A DNA stretch of 64,000 bases, taken from contig JAHRVG010000028.1 of the NCBI GenBank assembly GCA_019090795.1, positions 1 through 64,000 on the forward strand. The letters run 5' to 3'. The notes beneath the pieces were generated by a model, which saw only the letters and a program-made list of their open reading frames with translations, did not search any database and had not been told where the DNA came from. Within the stretch, counting starts at the first letter, position 1. Every line of letters starts with the position of its first letter. Origin of the DNA: Paracoccaceae bacterium. GTDB lineage: Bacteria > Pseudomonadota > Alphaproteobacteria > Rhodobacterales > Rhodobacteraceae. The position numbers and the translations under genes were made by a program. Positions 1-10,786 of this stretch are shown here, piece by piece.

Positions 1-22
1 GTCAGATGTGTATAAGAGACAG
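1..22 (+). other. Residual Illumina Nextera (Tn5) read-1 adapter / mosaic end
   Basis: gtcAGATGTGTATAAGAGACAG equals the 3' end of the Nextera read-1 adapter, ending in the 19-bp Tn5 mosaic end; the dxs reading frame resumes at nt 23. Confidence 0.95.
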
Positions 23-1809
23 CATCTGGGGGCTGGGCTGGGTGTTGTCGAACTGACCACCGCGATTCATGCCGTTTTCGATGCGCCCAAGGACCGGTTG
101 ATCTGGGATGTGGGTCACCAGTGTTATCCTCATAAAATTTTAACTGGACGCCGTGACCGCATTCGTACCTTGCGTCAGGGGGCGGGCCTCTCCGGCTTTA
201 CCAAACGCAGCGAAAGCAATTACGATCCGTTTGGGGCTGGGCATAGCTCGACCTCGATTTCTGCGGCTCTTGGTTTTGCTGTTGCCCGCGATCTGGGGGG
301 GCGCCGGAATCCGGTCTTGGGGATGCAATCGCCGTGATTGGCGACGGGGCTATGTCTGCGGGCATGGCGTATGAGGCGATGAATAACGCAGGGCATTTGA
401 AAAAACGTCTGTTTGTGATTCTGAACGACAACGAGATGTCGATTGCCCCCCCTGTAGGGGCGATGTCTTCGTATTTATCGCGGCTTTATGCCGAAGAACC
501 GTTTCAGGATTTGAAATCCGCCGCCAAGAGCGCGATTTCCCTACTGCCGCCGCCGTTCCGTGATGGGGCCAAGCGTGCCAAGGATATGGTCAAGCATATG
601 ACCGTTGGCGGAACGTTGTTTGAACAATTGGGCTTTTCTTATGTCGGGCCGATTGATGGCCATGATATGGAGCAGTTGTTGAATGTGCTACGCACAGTCA
701 AGCAGCGTGCTACCGGGCCGATGTTGATCCATGTGCTGACCAAAAAAGGCAAAGGCTATGCACCGGCTGAGGCCTCAAGTGATCGCTATCATGGTGTTGC
801 AAAATTTGATGTAGTCAGTGGGAAACAACACAAAGCACCCTCTAACGCGCCGAGTTATACATCTGTTTTTGCGCAGAGCCTGATTAACGAATCTGAGAAA
901 GACGACAAGATTGTTGCTGTTACGGCGGCGATGCCGGATGGCACTGGGCTGAATTTATTTGCCGAACGTTTTCCAAATCGTTGTTTTGATGTTGGTATTG
1001 CGGAACAGCATGGGGTTACCTTTTGTGCGGCACTGGCTGCGGGCGGGATGAAACCTTTTTGCACCATGTATTCGACCTTTTTACAACGGGGGTATGATCA
1101 AGTCGTGCATGACGTGGCCGTTCAACGCCTGCCCGTGCGCTTTGCGATTGATCGTGCTGGATTGGTTGGCGCGGATGGTGCCACTCACGCAGGCAGTTTT
1201 GATATTGCATTCCTAGCCAATCTGCCGGATTTTGTGGTCATGGCGGCGGCTGACGAGGCTGAATTGGCGCATATGGTCGCGACTGCTGCGGCGATCAATG
1301 ACCGCCCCTCTGCCTTTAGGTTCCCCCGTGGAGAGGGGGCTGGAGTAGAGATGCCGGAAGCCGGAATTCCTTTGGAAATTGGCAAAGGACGTATCATTCA
1401 AGAAGGCAGTCGGGTTGCAATTCTCTCATTTGGAACCCGGTTGCAGGAATGCCTCAAGGCGGGTGAGGCACTGGCCCAGCGGGGCATCAAACCAACGATT
1501 GCAGATGCCCGTTTTGCCAAACCGCTGGACCATGATCTAATCCGTCAACTGGTGGCAAACCATGAGGCACTGATCACGGTTGAAGAAGGTAGTGTTGGCG
1601 GATTTGGCAGTCACGTGATGCAGTTTCTAGCCGATGACGGGGCGTTTGATACCGGCCTGAAGATACGTTCCATGGTTTTTCCGGACACGTTCATTGACCA
1701 CAATTCACCGACAAAAATGTACGAAGTTGCAGGCATGAACGCCCCGCAAATTGAGGCAAAAGTGCTAGAAGTTCTTGGTATCGCGCAAATCGGGGCCGCG
1801 CGGGCCTAG
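23..1809 (+). CDS. dxs: 1-deoxy-D-xylulose-5-phosphate synthase, 5'-truncated by contig end and frameshifted near 295-301
   Basis: [12 protein letters not shown]...[16 protein letters not shown], then in another frame [19 protein letters not shown]...[15 protein letters not shown]...[15 protein letters not shown]. Confidence 0.93.
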
Positions 1810-3032
1810 AGGCTGAATTGGGCAACCAACTCACTGTGCGCAGACCAGCGGAATTGGTCTATCACTTGCACCCAATCCAGGCTGTACCCCCCTGCAATCA
1901 GGGTTTCGGCATCCCGTACGAATGTCGCGGGATTGCAGCTGACAAAGGCGATTTTTTTGATGCCTGATGTGGCCAATTCCTGCACTTGCGCTTTTGCACC
2001 AGTGCGCGGGGGGTCAATGACGGCAGCATCAAACCCTTTGAATTCATCCAATAGTATTGGACGGCGAAACAGGTCACGGGTTTGGGTGGTGATTCCTTTT
2101 AATCCTTGTGCCTGGCGCCATCCTGTATCCAATGCTGCAAGCATTTCCCCTTCGCCCTCGACAGCATGGACCTCGGCTTGCTCGGCTAAAGGCAGGCTAA
2201 AGGTGCCGCATCCGGCAAACAGGTCGAGCACACGTTTGCTGCCTTGGCAAATCTCCCGAACCGCGGCCACAAGGGCTGCCTCGCCCTCAAGGGTTGCTTG
2301 CAGAAATGCACCGGGTGGGGGCAGGATGCACGCTTTGCCAAACTTCTGCAAAGGTGGTTGGATTTCCAGAATAACATCGCCATTCCACACCACACGGGCA
2401 TAATGTTCTTTCTGGGCGATGGCTGAGACCTCTACCAGTTGTGCCGGTTCCAGTGGTTTGGCATCGCGGAACTCGACATCCAAACCGCCCAATGTGCTGG
2501 TTGCGGAAATACGAATTTCGCCCTTGCGCGATGCCCCGAGACGCACAAGATTTTTCAATCCCTCAAGTGCTGACAGAATTTCAGGCCGTATCAAGGCGCA
2601 TTCCTGAAGGTCAATCAGCGTGTCAGAGGCGCGCCCGTGAAATCCGATCATTGCCCCCTTTTTAGTGCGCCGTGCGGTAAACACAGCCCTTCGACGTGAC
2701 TGGGCCGGAGATGTCTGGAGTGGACGAAAATCAGGTGTAAGCTGGTTGCGGGCAAGTGTTTGGCGTACGCTTTCCTGCTTCCATTCTGCTAATACCTTGT
2801 CGTCAATATGCTGGGTCACACAGCCGCCACAGGTTTTGAAATGACGGCAGGCAGGACTTTTCCGTTCTGCAGCAGGTTCGATGATTCGGGCTGACAGCAT
2901 CCGGCCACCGGAGATATCGCCTTCGACCAGTTCACCGGGCAATGTGAATGGCACATAGATTTCTTGCCCGTCCAAAACGGCAACGCCGTCGCCCTGATGT
3001 CCCAGTCGGTCTATTGTCATGCGTGTTGTCAT
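1806..3032 (-). CDS. RumA/TrmA-family SAM-dependent RNA (uracil-5-)methyltransferase
   Basis: TRAM-like N-terminus, CxxC cluster [45 protein letters not shown]. Confidence 0.88.
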   Translation of the reverse strand: MTTRMTIDRLGHQGDGVAVLDGQEIYVPFTLPGELVEGDISGGRMLSARIIEPAAERKSPACRHFKTCGGCVTQHIDDKVLAEWKQESVRQTLARNQLTPDFRPLQTSPAQSRRRAVFTARRTKKGAMIGFHGRASDTLIDLQECALIRPEILSALEGLKNLVRLGASRKGEIRISATSTLGGLDVEFRDAKPLEPAQLVEVSAIAQKEHYARVVWNGDVILEIQPPLQKFGKACILPPPGAFLQATLEGEAALVAAVREICQGSKRVLDLFAGCGTFSLPLAEQAEVHAVEGEGEMLAALDTGWRQAQGLKGITTQTRDLFRRPILLDEFKGFDAAVIDPPRTGAKAQVQELATSGIKKIAFVSCNPATFVRDAETLIAGGYSLDWVQVIDQFRWSAHSELVAQFSL

Positions 3033-3107
3033 CGGTGTTTGCCCTAAAAACTGTTAACGTCTCTTATCTTGCATGAGAGGTTTGCAAAATAGCGCAAACG
3101 CTTTTGA

Positions 3108-3689
3108 TTAAATAAAGATCAACAAAGCAGACAAGGCCAGAAAAATTGCCATGACGAGACGAAAAATCCACCATGCCCGCGCGCTATTTAACAAGCGTGC
3201 CAGTAACTGTCCCGAATAGGTCCAGAATATACAGACAAACAGGTTGACGCCTGAGAATGCCAGCCCCAGCCGCATTGCGTCCTCAATCGGTGGCAGGCCA
3301 ATGTTATACGCGCTTGAGGCTACCAAGGCGACGGCCCAGACTTTTGCATTGACCCACTGGAAAAGCACGGCCTCGAACATACGCATTGGGCGATCAGCAA
3401 TTCTGCTTTGGCGGCTTTTGCCTTGTTGAAGCAGGGCAAAAGCCATCCACAGTATCCAAACGGCTGAAATGATCTGTAAGGTAAAACTAAGCTTCGGGTT
3501 TGCCTGCAAAAGCGCCCCCACTCCGAGACCGGATACTGCGCCGATGACGCCAACCCCCAATACCACACCAATCAGGTGCGGCCAGGTTGCTCGGGCACCG
3601 AAGCGGGCACCCGAAGTTGTCAACATGATCACATTGGGGCCGGGCGTTGCTAGGCCAGCAATCAAGAAAGTGATGAGCGGACTAATCAC
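3108..3689 (-). CDS. LysE family translocator
   Basis: ATPGPNVIMLTTSGARFG motif, multiple TM segments. Confidence 0.85.
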   Translation of the reverse strand: MISPLITFLIAGLATPGPNVIMLTTSGARFGARATWPHLIGVVLGVGVIGAVSGLGVGALLQANPKLSFTLQIISAVWILWMAFALLQQGKSRQSRIADRPMRMFEAVLFQWVNAKVWAVALVASSAYNIGLPPIEDAMRLGLAFSGVNLFVCIFWTYSGQLLARLLNSARAWWIFRLVMAIFLALSALLIFI

Positions 3690-4294
3690 TAGGCCAGTTC
3701 GGCGGAAGCAATGAAAAGAACACTGAGGACAATCAGCCCCGCCATGGTAACATTGAAAATCCGCAACCTGTTATCTGTGTTCAACCAGCGTTGCATGCCT
3801 GCCCCAAAGGCTGTCCAACTACTCGCCGAGCCGAAACCGACGATTAGAAATACACTAGCAACGATTAACGCGGTGCTGAACAGCGCGTCAGGTTTCACAT
3901 ATTGCGCGGAAATGCCGATCGCCATAACCCAGGCTTTGGGGTTGACCCATTGAAACGCAGCTCCCTTCAGAAAGCTGAAGGGCTTGCCGGATTGTTTCTT
4001 TGTGGCTTTTCCTGCGGAATTTGCGATCTGCCAAGCCACAAAAAGCAGAACAAAAATGCCACCAAAACGGAGGATTTCCCTTAACAGAGTGCTTTGCTGG
4101 AATAGTTGCCCCAAGCCGATGGCGATGCAAAAGATCATAACCGGAAACCCGATGCCAATGCCCGCCACATGCGGAAATGTGCGGCGAAAACCAAAGCGCG
4201 CGCCGGAACTGGCTACCAAAGCGTTGTTCGGGCCGGGGGACCATGCGGCTGCCATAGCAATGCCTATCAGCGAAATCAGAGCATCTATTGGCAT
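3689..4294 (-). CDS. LysE family translocator (tandem paralogue)
   Basis: WSPGPNNALVASSGARFG...FQWVNPKAWVMA. Confidence 0.85.
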   Translation of the reverse strand: MPIDALISLIGIAMAAAWSPGPNNALVASSGARFGFRRTFPHVAGIGIGFPVMIFCIAIGLGQLFQQSTLLREILRFGGIFVLLFVAWQIANSAGKATKKQSGKPFSFLKGAAFQWVNPKAWVMAIGISAQYVKPDALFSTALIVASVFLIVGFGSASSWTAFGAGMQRWLNTDNRLRIFNVTMAGLIVLSVLFIASAELA

Positions 4295-4352
4295 GGCGAT
4301 ATCCGTTTAGGTATGGGGCATTGACCTACTCTGGCGAAGACTGCCATGCGCG

Positions 4353-5501
4353 TCAATCTAAAAGTTGATACCTTTGAGCGCGTAGGCCCGATGCTATCCA
4401 GCGGCTCTCTAGCTTTTTCAACGCGTTCCCGAGGGCCTGACCACTATAGCGAGGTTGTAAATCCTTGGCTTTGATCGGGAAAACGGCAGCTACGCCCCGT
4501 TCTATTTCTGCGAATGTTGACACAGGAACAGGGGTCGAGAGGCTGGCCGCCAAAACCAGTGCTGCATCTATGGCCACTTGCTTGCCATAGCGATAACCCG
4601 CTTCAGCGGGGCTGCAGCCCTTGGTTATCAATCTCTGCACTGCATCTAAATGGCGTGTATCTGTTTTACTAAGGCGCAGGTTTTGCATAGGGTTTTCGCC
4701 ACCAAGGGCAGCCAGTCTGCGTTGCCAGCATGGTGCAATTCCGGCTGCCAATTCAAGGTGTATCAAAGGGGCGAGTGTCTCTGGATTGGCCCCCGGAAGA
4801 ACCCGCATCAGGGCACCGGTTTGCCCCATTGCAGAAAGTGCAGGTGCAGGATCGGGGGCCGCTAGAAGTTTGCGCATTTCTGCGCCAATACGTTCTTTTG
4901 AAAGGGTTTCAATGCCGCTGACAGATGTGGCGCAGGCGGCCAAACCATCGGTGTCCAAGCCTGCCGCTGGATCGCCATACCAAGCGTGAAACCGAAAAAA
5001 CCGCAAAATTCGCAGATAATCTTCGGCGATTCTTTGTTCTGCACTCTCGATAAAGCGAACACGGCGGGCCAGCAGGTCTGGCAACCCGTTCAGCGGGTCG
5101 GCGATAACCCCCTCCTTATCAGTGTAAAGCGCGTTCATGGTGAAATCCCGCCGCCGTGCATCGTCAATAATATCGGTTGAGAACGCTACAACGGCCCGCC
5201 TGCCGTCAGTCTTGATATCGCGCCGAAAGGTTGTGATTTCATAGGGTGTGCCATCCGAAACCACGGTGATTGTGCCGTGATCAATGCCAGTCGGGACTGT
5301 TTTCAGGCCCGCATTTTGCATGATCTTCACAGTCTCATGGGGTAGGGCATCAGTTGACACATCAAGGTCAGCAACTGGTGCATCCAGTAAATGATTACGC
5401 ACACATCCGCCGACAAAATATGCCTTTTTTCCAGCCTGAAACAAGGCATTCATAACTGCGTTCGAGGCCGGTGTGTGGAGCCACTCGGCACTAATTTGCA
5501 T
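4353..5501 (-). CDS. CCA tRNA nucleotidyltransferase / poly(A) polymerase family
   Basis: YFVGGCVRNHLLDAPVADLDVSTDALP; RRDFTMNALYTD; RILRFFRFHAWYG. Confidence 0.92.
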   Translation of the reverse strand: MQISAEWLHTPASNAVMNALFQAGKKAYFVGGCVRNHLLDAPVADLDVSTDALPHETVKIMQNAGLKTVPTGIDHGTITVVSDGTPYEITTFRRDIKTDGRRAVVAFSTDIIDDARRRDFTMNALYTDKEGVIADPLNGLPDLLARRVRFIESAEQRIAEDYLRILRFFRFHAWYGDPAAGLDTDGLAACATSVSGIETLSKERIGAEMRKLLAAPDPAPALSAMGQTGALMRVLPGANPETLAPLIHLELAAGIAPCWQRRLAALGGENPMQNLRLSKTDTRHLDAVQRLITKGCSPAEAGYRYGKQVAIDAALVLAASLSTPVPVSTFAEIERGVAAVFPIKAKDLQPRYSGQALGNALKKLESRWIASGLRAQRYQLLD

Positions 5502-6129
5502 TTATCAGTTCCACGCGATGCGCCAGCATACGCAACATCCGCGCTGTTGCTCCCCAAATATAATATGGCCCGTAGGGCACAACGTAATAGTGCCGCATTT
5601 GGTCTTGCCACACGCGCCCCTCGATCAGGAAATTGTCGGGTTTCAGCAAATGGTTCAGAGGTACTTCGAACACTTCATCGACTTCACTTTTATCCGGGGT
5701 AGGGGCGAAACCTGAGTCGATCTTGGCTACAAAAAGATGCACATCGAATCCGGTTACAGTTTCATGATTTGGCAATCCTCCCAGCACGTCGACGTGACGG
5801 TGATTTAATCCGATTTCCTCATGGGCCTCGCGCAACGCCGCCGCTTGTGGATTGACATCCCCGGCGTCAATTTTTCCGCCGGGAAAGGCAATTTGTCCGG
5901 GATGATTCCGAAGGGTTGTCGCGCGTTTTGTCAGCACGACGTTAAGTTGGGCATCCCGTTCAATCACAGGAACCAAAACAGCGGCAGATCGCAGGCTGGC
6001 CCCTTTGGGCCAGTTGTCAACGTTGAGGTCAAAATCTGAAGTTGGAGACAGGTTTTCAGCGTCGTTCAAAGCGGCGCGCAGAGTATTGAAGTTGACTGAC
6101 GAACTGGACATGCAAACTCTTTGGCGCAA
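5491..6129 (-). CDS. CoA pyrophosphatase, NUDIX family
   Basis: NUDIX box GGKIDAGDVNPQAAALREAHEEIGL; LTKRATTLRNHPGQIAFPGG. Confidence 0.9.
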   Translation of the reverse strand: MRQRVCMSSSSVNFNTLRAALNDAENLSPTSDFDLNVDNWPKGASLRSAAVLVPVIERDAQLNVVLTKRATTLRNHPGQIAFPGGKIDAGDVNPQAAALREAHEEIGLNHRHVDVLGGLPNHETVTGFDVHLFVAKIDSGFAPTPDKSEVDEVFEVPLNHLLKPDNFLIEGRVWQDQMRHYYVVPYGPYYIWGATARMLRMLAHRVELINAN

Positions 6130-6152
6130 GAAGCGCCAAAGGGCAAGCGGGG

Positions 6153-7187
6153 TTAGTCTTTCTTGCCTGCTTCAAAACCGAGTTCTTTAGGGTCCAGCAC
6201 ATAGTGGGCACCACAAAACTGGCAATCTGCGGTAACTGTGCCTGCGTCCGTTGTCATTTTATTGATATCCTTTGCGGAATATATCGACATAGTTTGGCGT
6301 ACTTTATCGGCACTGCAAGTACAGCCGAATTCAATTGGTTGCGGATCGAAAACCCGTGGCGCTTCTTCGTGAAACAGACGTGTTAGTAGTTGGGTTTGGG
6401 AAACGTGTGGGCCAATCAACTCGGTTTCTTCCACGGTATCCATCAGAATAACGGCGCGATTCCAATTCTCCATTTCCTCTTCTGAAAGAAAATCTACGGG
6501 GGCAGGAGCATTCTTGGGGTCTTTTACAAGTGGTGATGCTTTGGGCATGTGCTGGATCATTAAGCCGCCTGCACGCCAGTTTTCTTGTGAGCCGGGTGCG
6601 CTGGCCCGGGCTGCTACCGTATGAAAATGCGTTGGCAGTTGTTCTGACTGGGAAAAATAGTTCTCTGCACTGGCAGAAAGAGATCCCCCGGTTAGTGATG
6701 TAATTCCCTGATAAGGCTTTGTCCCGTTACCTTGATCAATCAGAATTGCAAACATTCCTTTTCCGATTTTATCAAACCCGTTGCCGGGGGCTTGGTGCAA
6801 GGTCTCGGCATCAAAGCTGGCCCAGGCACGTAGGCGGGCTGGCGCACCGTCTTGGGTAGGACCGAAATAGTCGGTTGCAACGATGCGCAACGGGCCATCA
6901 CCGCGAATCTGTAGGGATAACTTCCATCTTAAATCAATGGTTTGGCCTATCAGGGCAGTCAGAATAGCAGCTTCTGCAACTTGGGCTGAAACCTCTAGCG
7001 GGTAATCATGCTGGGCTAAAATTTGGTCTAGTACACCATCCAAACGGGCAACTCTGCCGCGAATGTCTGCGCGATCCAGTTGGAAAGGTAGGATGAGGTC
7101 ATCCCATTGGGCTATTTCTGCGGTATCGGTCACGATGGCAATCCTTTTGAACAAGGGAATAATGCTGCTTTTAGCGCAAATACTCAA
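6153..7187 (-). CDS. hslO: Hsp33 family redox chaperone
   Basis: C-terminal CTCS...CQFCGAHYV zinc motif; FQLDRADIRGRVARLDGVLDQIL. Confidence 0.9.
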   Translation of the reverse strand: MSICAKSSIIPLFKRIAIVTDTAEIAQWDDLILPFQLDRADIRGRVARLDGVLDQILAQHDYPLEVSAQVAEAAILTALIGQTIDLRWKLSLQIRGDGPLRIVATDYFGPTQDGAPARLRAWASFDAETLHQAPGNGFDKIGKGMFAILIDQGNGTKPYQGITSLTGGSLSASAENYFSQSEQLPTHFHTVAARASAPGSQENWRAGGLMIQHMPKASPLVKDPKNAPAPVDFLSEEEMENWNRAVILMDTVEETELIGPHVSQTQLLTRLFHEEAPRVFDPQPIEFGCTCSADKVRQTMSIYSAKDINKMTTDAGTVTADCQFCGAHYVLDPKELGFEAGKKD

Positions 7188-7230
7188 TTCCCCGCTGCCA
7201 ATTGCATAAAAAGATTGTTAAGCCAAGGGC

Positions 7231-7671
7231 ATGAGAAGATATGGTGAACCTAGGCGCCCTGACGTCAAATATACAGAACGCCCCGGCGCCTATGGAATCA
7301 TTGCGCAGGGGATGGACTTGCTGCTGACACTTCAAGTTCTGAAAAAGCCGGAAATTCAGCTGCCAGGCGGCGGTATTGATCCCGGAGAAACGCCTACTCA
7401 GGCATTGCACCGCGAGGTTTTTGAAGAAACTGGGTATCGGATTATCGTTCAAAAGAGGTTAGGGGCTTATCAGCGGTTTTCGTACATGCCGGAGTATGAT
7501 TTATGGGCCCACAAGATATGCCACATCTATTTGTGCCGTCCAGCCCTGAAGATATGTGATCCGATTGAGCCGAATCACACAGCCCTCTGGATGGGTGCAA
7601 TTGAGGCGCAACCGGTTTTGGAAAATACTGGAGATGCGGCATTCGTTGGACAGGTTTTTGGTAAACATTAG
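7231..7671 (+). CDS. NUDIX hydrolase
   Basis: LPGGGIDPGETPTQALHREVFEETGY NUDIX box. Confidence 0.88.
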   Translation: MRRYGEPRRPDVKYTERPGAYGIIAQGMDLLLTLQVLKKPEIQLPGGGIDPGETPTQALHREVFEETGYRIIVQKRLGAYQRFSYMPEYDLWAHKICHIYLCRPALKICDPIEPNHTALWMGAIEAQPVLENTGDAAFVGQVFGKH

Positions 7672-7706
7672 CGCGAGCGCGTGCGGAACTCGGCCACTGA
7701 AACATT

Positions 7707-8190
7707 CTACTGTCGCTGGCGATTAATTTCAGTGATCTCTTGAAGCGAACGGGCCGTGACTGGCTTCAATGGCCAGCGAGCCAAGCCGATTGGCTTGGCA
7801 TTGCCACTCTCCTCGGCTACGAGAATACAAGAACTGCTTTCTCCGTACCGTTGGTCACGAACTTAATGCCAAAACGGGCGTTTTTGTCGGGTACTGAAAC
7901 AACCGAACCGCCACGCGCCTGAATGCGCTGCCCAGGTATAAATGGCAGAATTTTCACAATGAAATCTTGGTTAGTTTGGTGAAAGCAGTTCACGTATCCA
8001 TCTTTGCGAACCACTAACTACAATTGCAGAGCATCTCCTTTAAGGTGTTTTTAACGGTCTGGCGTCAAAGCAATTACGAGGGTTACCTTTAATGGCACAA
8101 CGGTTGCGCAGGCCCCAAGCAGCGGCAGGAAAACGCTGGTAATAACAACTACTTTGGTAGGATATTGTGGAAGGGTGGCGACAAGGACTC
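7707..8190 (-). pseudogene. Degenerate DUF4384-like protein
   Basis: Reverse-strand reading VLVATLPQYPTKVVVITSVFLPLLGACATVVPLKVTLVIALTPDR*KHLKGDALQL*LVVRKDGYVNCFHQTNQDFIVKILPFIPGQRIQARGGSVVSVPD...; in-frame TAA (8051-8053), TAG (8018-8020) and a frameshift near 7820 to LVAEESGNAKPIGLARWPLKPVTARSLQEI. Confidence 0.55.
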
Positions 8191-8255
8191 CTCGTGCTTA
8201 GTAAATTATTGTTGATCTAATGGCAAATTCTTGAAAACGGGTGAAGCTGCACTTC

Positions 8256-9542
8256 TCATCGCAACATATTTCCTTCAAATTCAATTAGAATTGCTGAGAT
8301 GTCATCGCCAAAGGGTTCTCCCTGACTGAAATCCGTTAATTCCCACATCAAATCGTCAAGGAATTCGGGGCCGCTGCCATCCAGGTTGCGCATCAGCATT
8401 TGTTCCAGACCCTCATCATCGAACAAGTCACCAGCCCTGTTTTGGCATTCGGTGACGCCATCGGAGTGTAAAAGTAATCTGTCGCCAGCCTTGAGATCAA
8501 ATTCAAAGTTTTCAAATTCCAAGTCGGGTAACAGGCCGATGGGCGGTCCGCCATCACCTAGATACCTTACCCCTGTTAAAGGGTTGAACACTACTGGATG
8601 AGGGTGGCCCGCCTGGACCATAATGACATGGCCGTTCGTCAAATCAACCTCTGCAAAGGCCATGGTGAAATAATGTTCGGTATCCAATTCTTCCATCATC
8701 CGTTCATTCAGCAAACGGGCGATATCCTTGGGCGAGCGATGTCGATAGCTGCCGTCTGTCTGGCGGTCAAAGGCAATATTTTGTGTTTTATTGTGGGGGC
8801 TTAAGTAACCTGCCAACCGAACTGTGAGCAAAGCAGAGGATATTCCATGACCGGAAACGTCGAGAGAAAACAGGCCTATCCGGTCTTTGCTAAAGCTAAA
8901 GAAACCAACGAGATCGCCACCGACATGGCTGCTGGATTTAAACAAGAGGGATACTTCGGCACTTTCAAGTTTTTTGTGGCGCTCGGGAATGAGCGAGTGC
9001 TGCAGCTTTTCGGCCTCTGCCAGATCTCTGTTAATTGCGTCATACAGGCCACGCAGTTCGCGCAAAGCATTGTTTGTTATCTCGTTTTGCGTCAGTAATT
9101 CCTGCTCCATTTCAAGCACCCGAGTTCCGGCCCTTATCCGCGCTTTCAGTTCAGCGGAGTTTACCGGCTTTGAAAGGAAATCATCTGCCCCTGCGTCAAG
9201 CCCTTGCGCCACATCATTTTTATCATTCTTGGATGTCACCAAAATGAAATAACCGTAACGTTCACGATGCAGTCTGCGAAATTTTTTGCAAAACTCCAAC
9301 CCGTCCATTTCGGGCATTACCCAGTCACTGATGACCATATCTATTTTTTCAGATTCGCAAATTTCGAGCGCTTTGCTACCGGAATCAGCCTGATGAATCT
9401 TGTACCCCCATTTCTTGAGGCTCAAGGCTATGATCCGTCGCTGTAAAGCGCTGTCGTCGACAACCAAAACCTGAAGAGGAGTGGCTTTTTCTTCCCCGTT
9501 CACCGGTTGATATTTGGGGCCAACTGTTTCCTGTTGCTTCAC
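8256..9542 (-). CDS. Response regulator receiver fused to SpoIIE/RsbU-type PP2C phosphatase
   Basis: VLVVDDSALQRRIIALSLKKWGY...DMVISDWVMPEMDG; C-terminal VGGDLVGFF...LDVSGHGISSALLT...LLLHSDGVTE. Confidence 0.9.
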   Translation of the reverse strand: MKQQETVGPKYQPVNGEEKATPLQVLVVDDSALQRRIIALSLKKWGYKIHQADSGSKALEICESEKIDMVISDWVMPEMDGLEFCKKFRRLHRERYGYFILVTSKNDKNDVAQGLDAGADDFLSKPVNSAELKARIRAGTRVLEMEQELLTQNEITNNALRELRGLYDAINRDLAEAEKLQHSLIPERHKKLESAEVSLLFKSSSHVGGDLVGFFSFSKDRIGLFSLDVSGHGISSALLTVRLAGYLSPHNKTQNIAFDRQTDGSYRHRSPKDIARLLNERMMEELDTEHYFTMAFAEVDLTNGHVIMVQAGHPHPVVFNPLTGVRYLGDGGPPIGLLPDLEFENFEFDLKAGDRLLLHSDGVTECQNRAGDLFDDEGLEQMLMRNLDGSGPEFLDDLMWELTDFSQGEPFGDDISAILIEFEGNMLR

Positions 9543-9698
9543 GGCATATCCATTTTCACCTACTAAACAAACATGACAATTGCAGTGACAGTTTAAAATT
9601 AGGTGAAGCGATGTCAGAAAAGATAATTAAATTTGCTAACCAAAAATTAGACAAATCTCTGCAAGAAGTTGGTTCAAACAGTTTTTACAGAGGTTTAA

Positions 9699-10272
9699 AT
9701 GGCCAAGCTCATGGAATTCTATTTTACCAAGTACGATGCGCGTCGGCCAGAGCCGTCCGTTCCCCATTGCAAAATCTCAGAATTCGTATGGCAAACCCTT
9801 GCTACCGCAACGATTTTACTTGGTTTTTGGTACAGTTGGTGGCGCTGGACGTTCGCCTCGAACTGGGATGCGATGTGGTTTTCAATTCCGGTCGTTCTGG
9901 CCGAGACTTGTGCCTTTATCGGATTGCTATTGTTTTTCATAGTCTCAGGACAATCAACGACACGAGGCAGCAGGCTCCCCCTCAAAGCCGGGCGGATGAT
10001 TGCGTGTGCGGGTCTGAAACCTTGATAAGTGTCGATATTTTCTTGCCAACATTCAACGAAGAACCAGAGCTTATCCGATACTCGATTCGAGACGCTAAGG
10101 CAGTCACGTATCCCTTTCCTACCTTTTTACAAAACACATTGGAGAATTTCCGAGACCCGGATGTTGCTTGGGTGCAAACGCCCTAGTGGCTCTATGATAT
10201 TCCCGAGGGTCACCCACTTGACCGGGTTCTGGAGGATCGTATGGGGTGGATAGGTCGGTTGATCGGCGGCGG
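9699..10272 (+). pseudogene. Cellulose-synthase-like family 2 glycosyltransferase, frameshifted, internally deleted, with a premature stop
   Basis: MAKLMEFYF...WRWTFASNWDAMWFSIPVVLAETCAFIGLLLFFI, then in another frame INDTRQQAPP...VDIFLPTFNEEPELIRYSIRDAKAVTYPF, then FLQNTLENFRDPDVAWVQTP*WLYDIPEGHPLDRVLEDRMGWIGRLIG. Confidence 0.75.
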
Positions 10273-10295
10273 TTTCGCCAGAGATAAGGAGAATT

Positions 10296-10646
10296 ATGAT
10301 GATCGACTGGGTGCAGATCAGACAACTAGAGGAAGACATCGGCGAGGAGGATTTTGGTGATATCGTCAGCCTGTTTCTTGAGGAGGTCGATGAAGTTGTT
10401 GCGCAACTGAGCGAAAATCCACCCGATACAAGTGATAAGCTGGCCCCGAAACTGCATTTTCTCAAGGGCAGCGCGTATAATCTCGGTTTTAAGGCTTTTG
10501 GCGACTACTGCTCTGAGGGAGAAAAACTATCGCTGGAAGGCAAGGGAGAGGATGTGGAGATAGCGAAAATCATAACTTTATACACTGACTCAAAGGATGC
10601 ATTTTTCAGACAGGCGGCGGATCACTGTAGTTTTGTACCGGATTAG
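10296..10646 (+). CDS. Hpt (histidine phosphotransfer) domain protein
   Basis: LHFLKGSAYNLGFKAFGDYCSEGEKLSLEG Hpt core. Confidence 0.8.
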   Translation: MMIDWVQIRQLEEDIGEEDFGDIVSLFLEEVDEVVAQLSENPPDTSDKLAPKLHFLKGSAYNLGFKAFGDYCSEGEKLSLEGKGEDVEIAKIITLYTDSKDAFFRQAADHCSFVPD

Positions 10647-10786
10647 GGAAAAAGCCCTAGCACGATGCTGCCAATAACTTGATCCCAAGTATTTGCCCAA
10701 AGCCAAGCCATTGAGGTCTTGAATGGATTCCAATAGATAAGCGGTTAACAAGAATTAGTTCTTCCTAACCGAATGGCGATATTACC

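Noticed and set aside
3108-4294. Tandem LysE genes as a novel system
   Set aside because: Tandem LysE-family exporters are common; no unusual feature.
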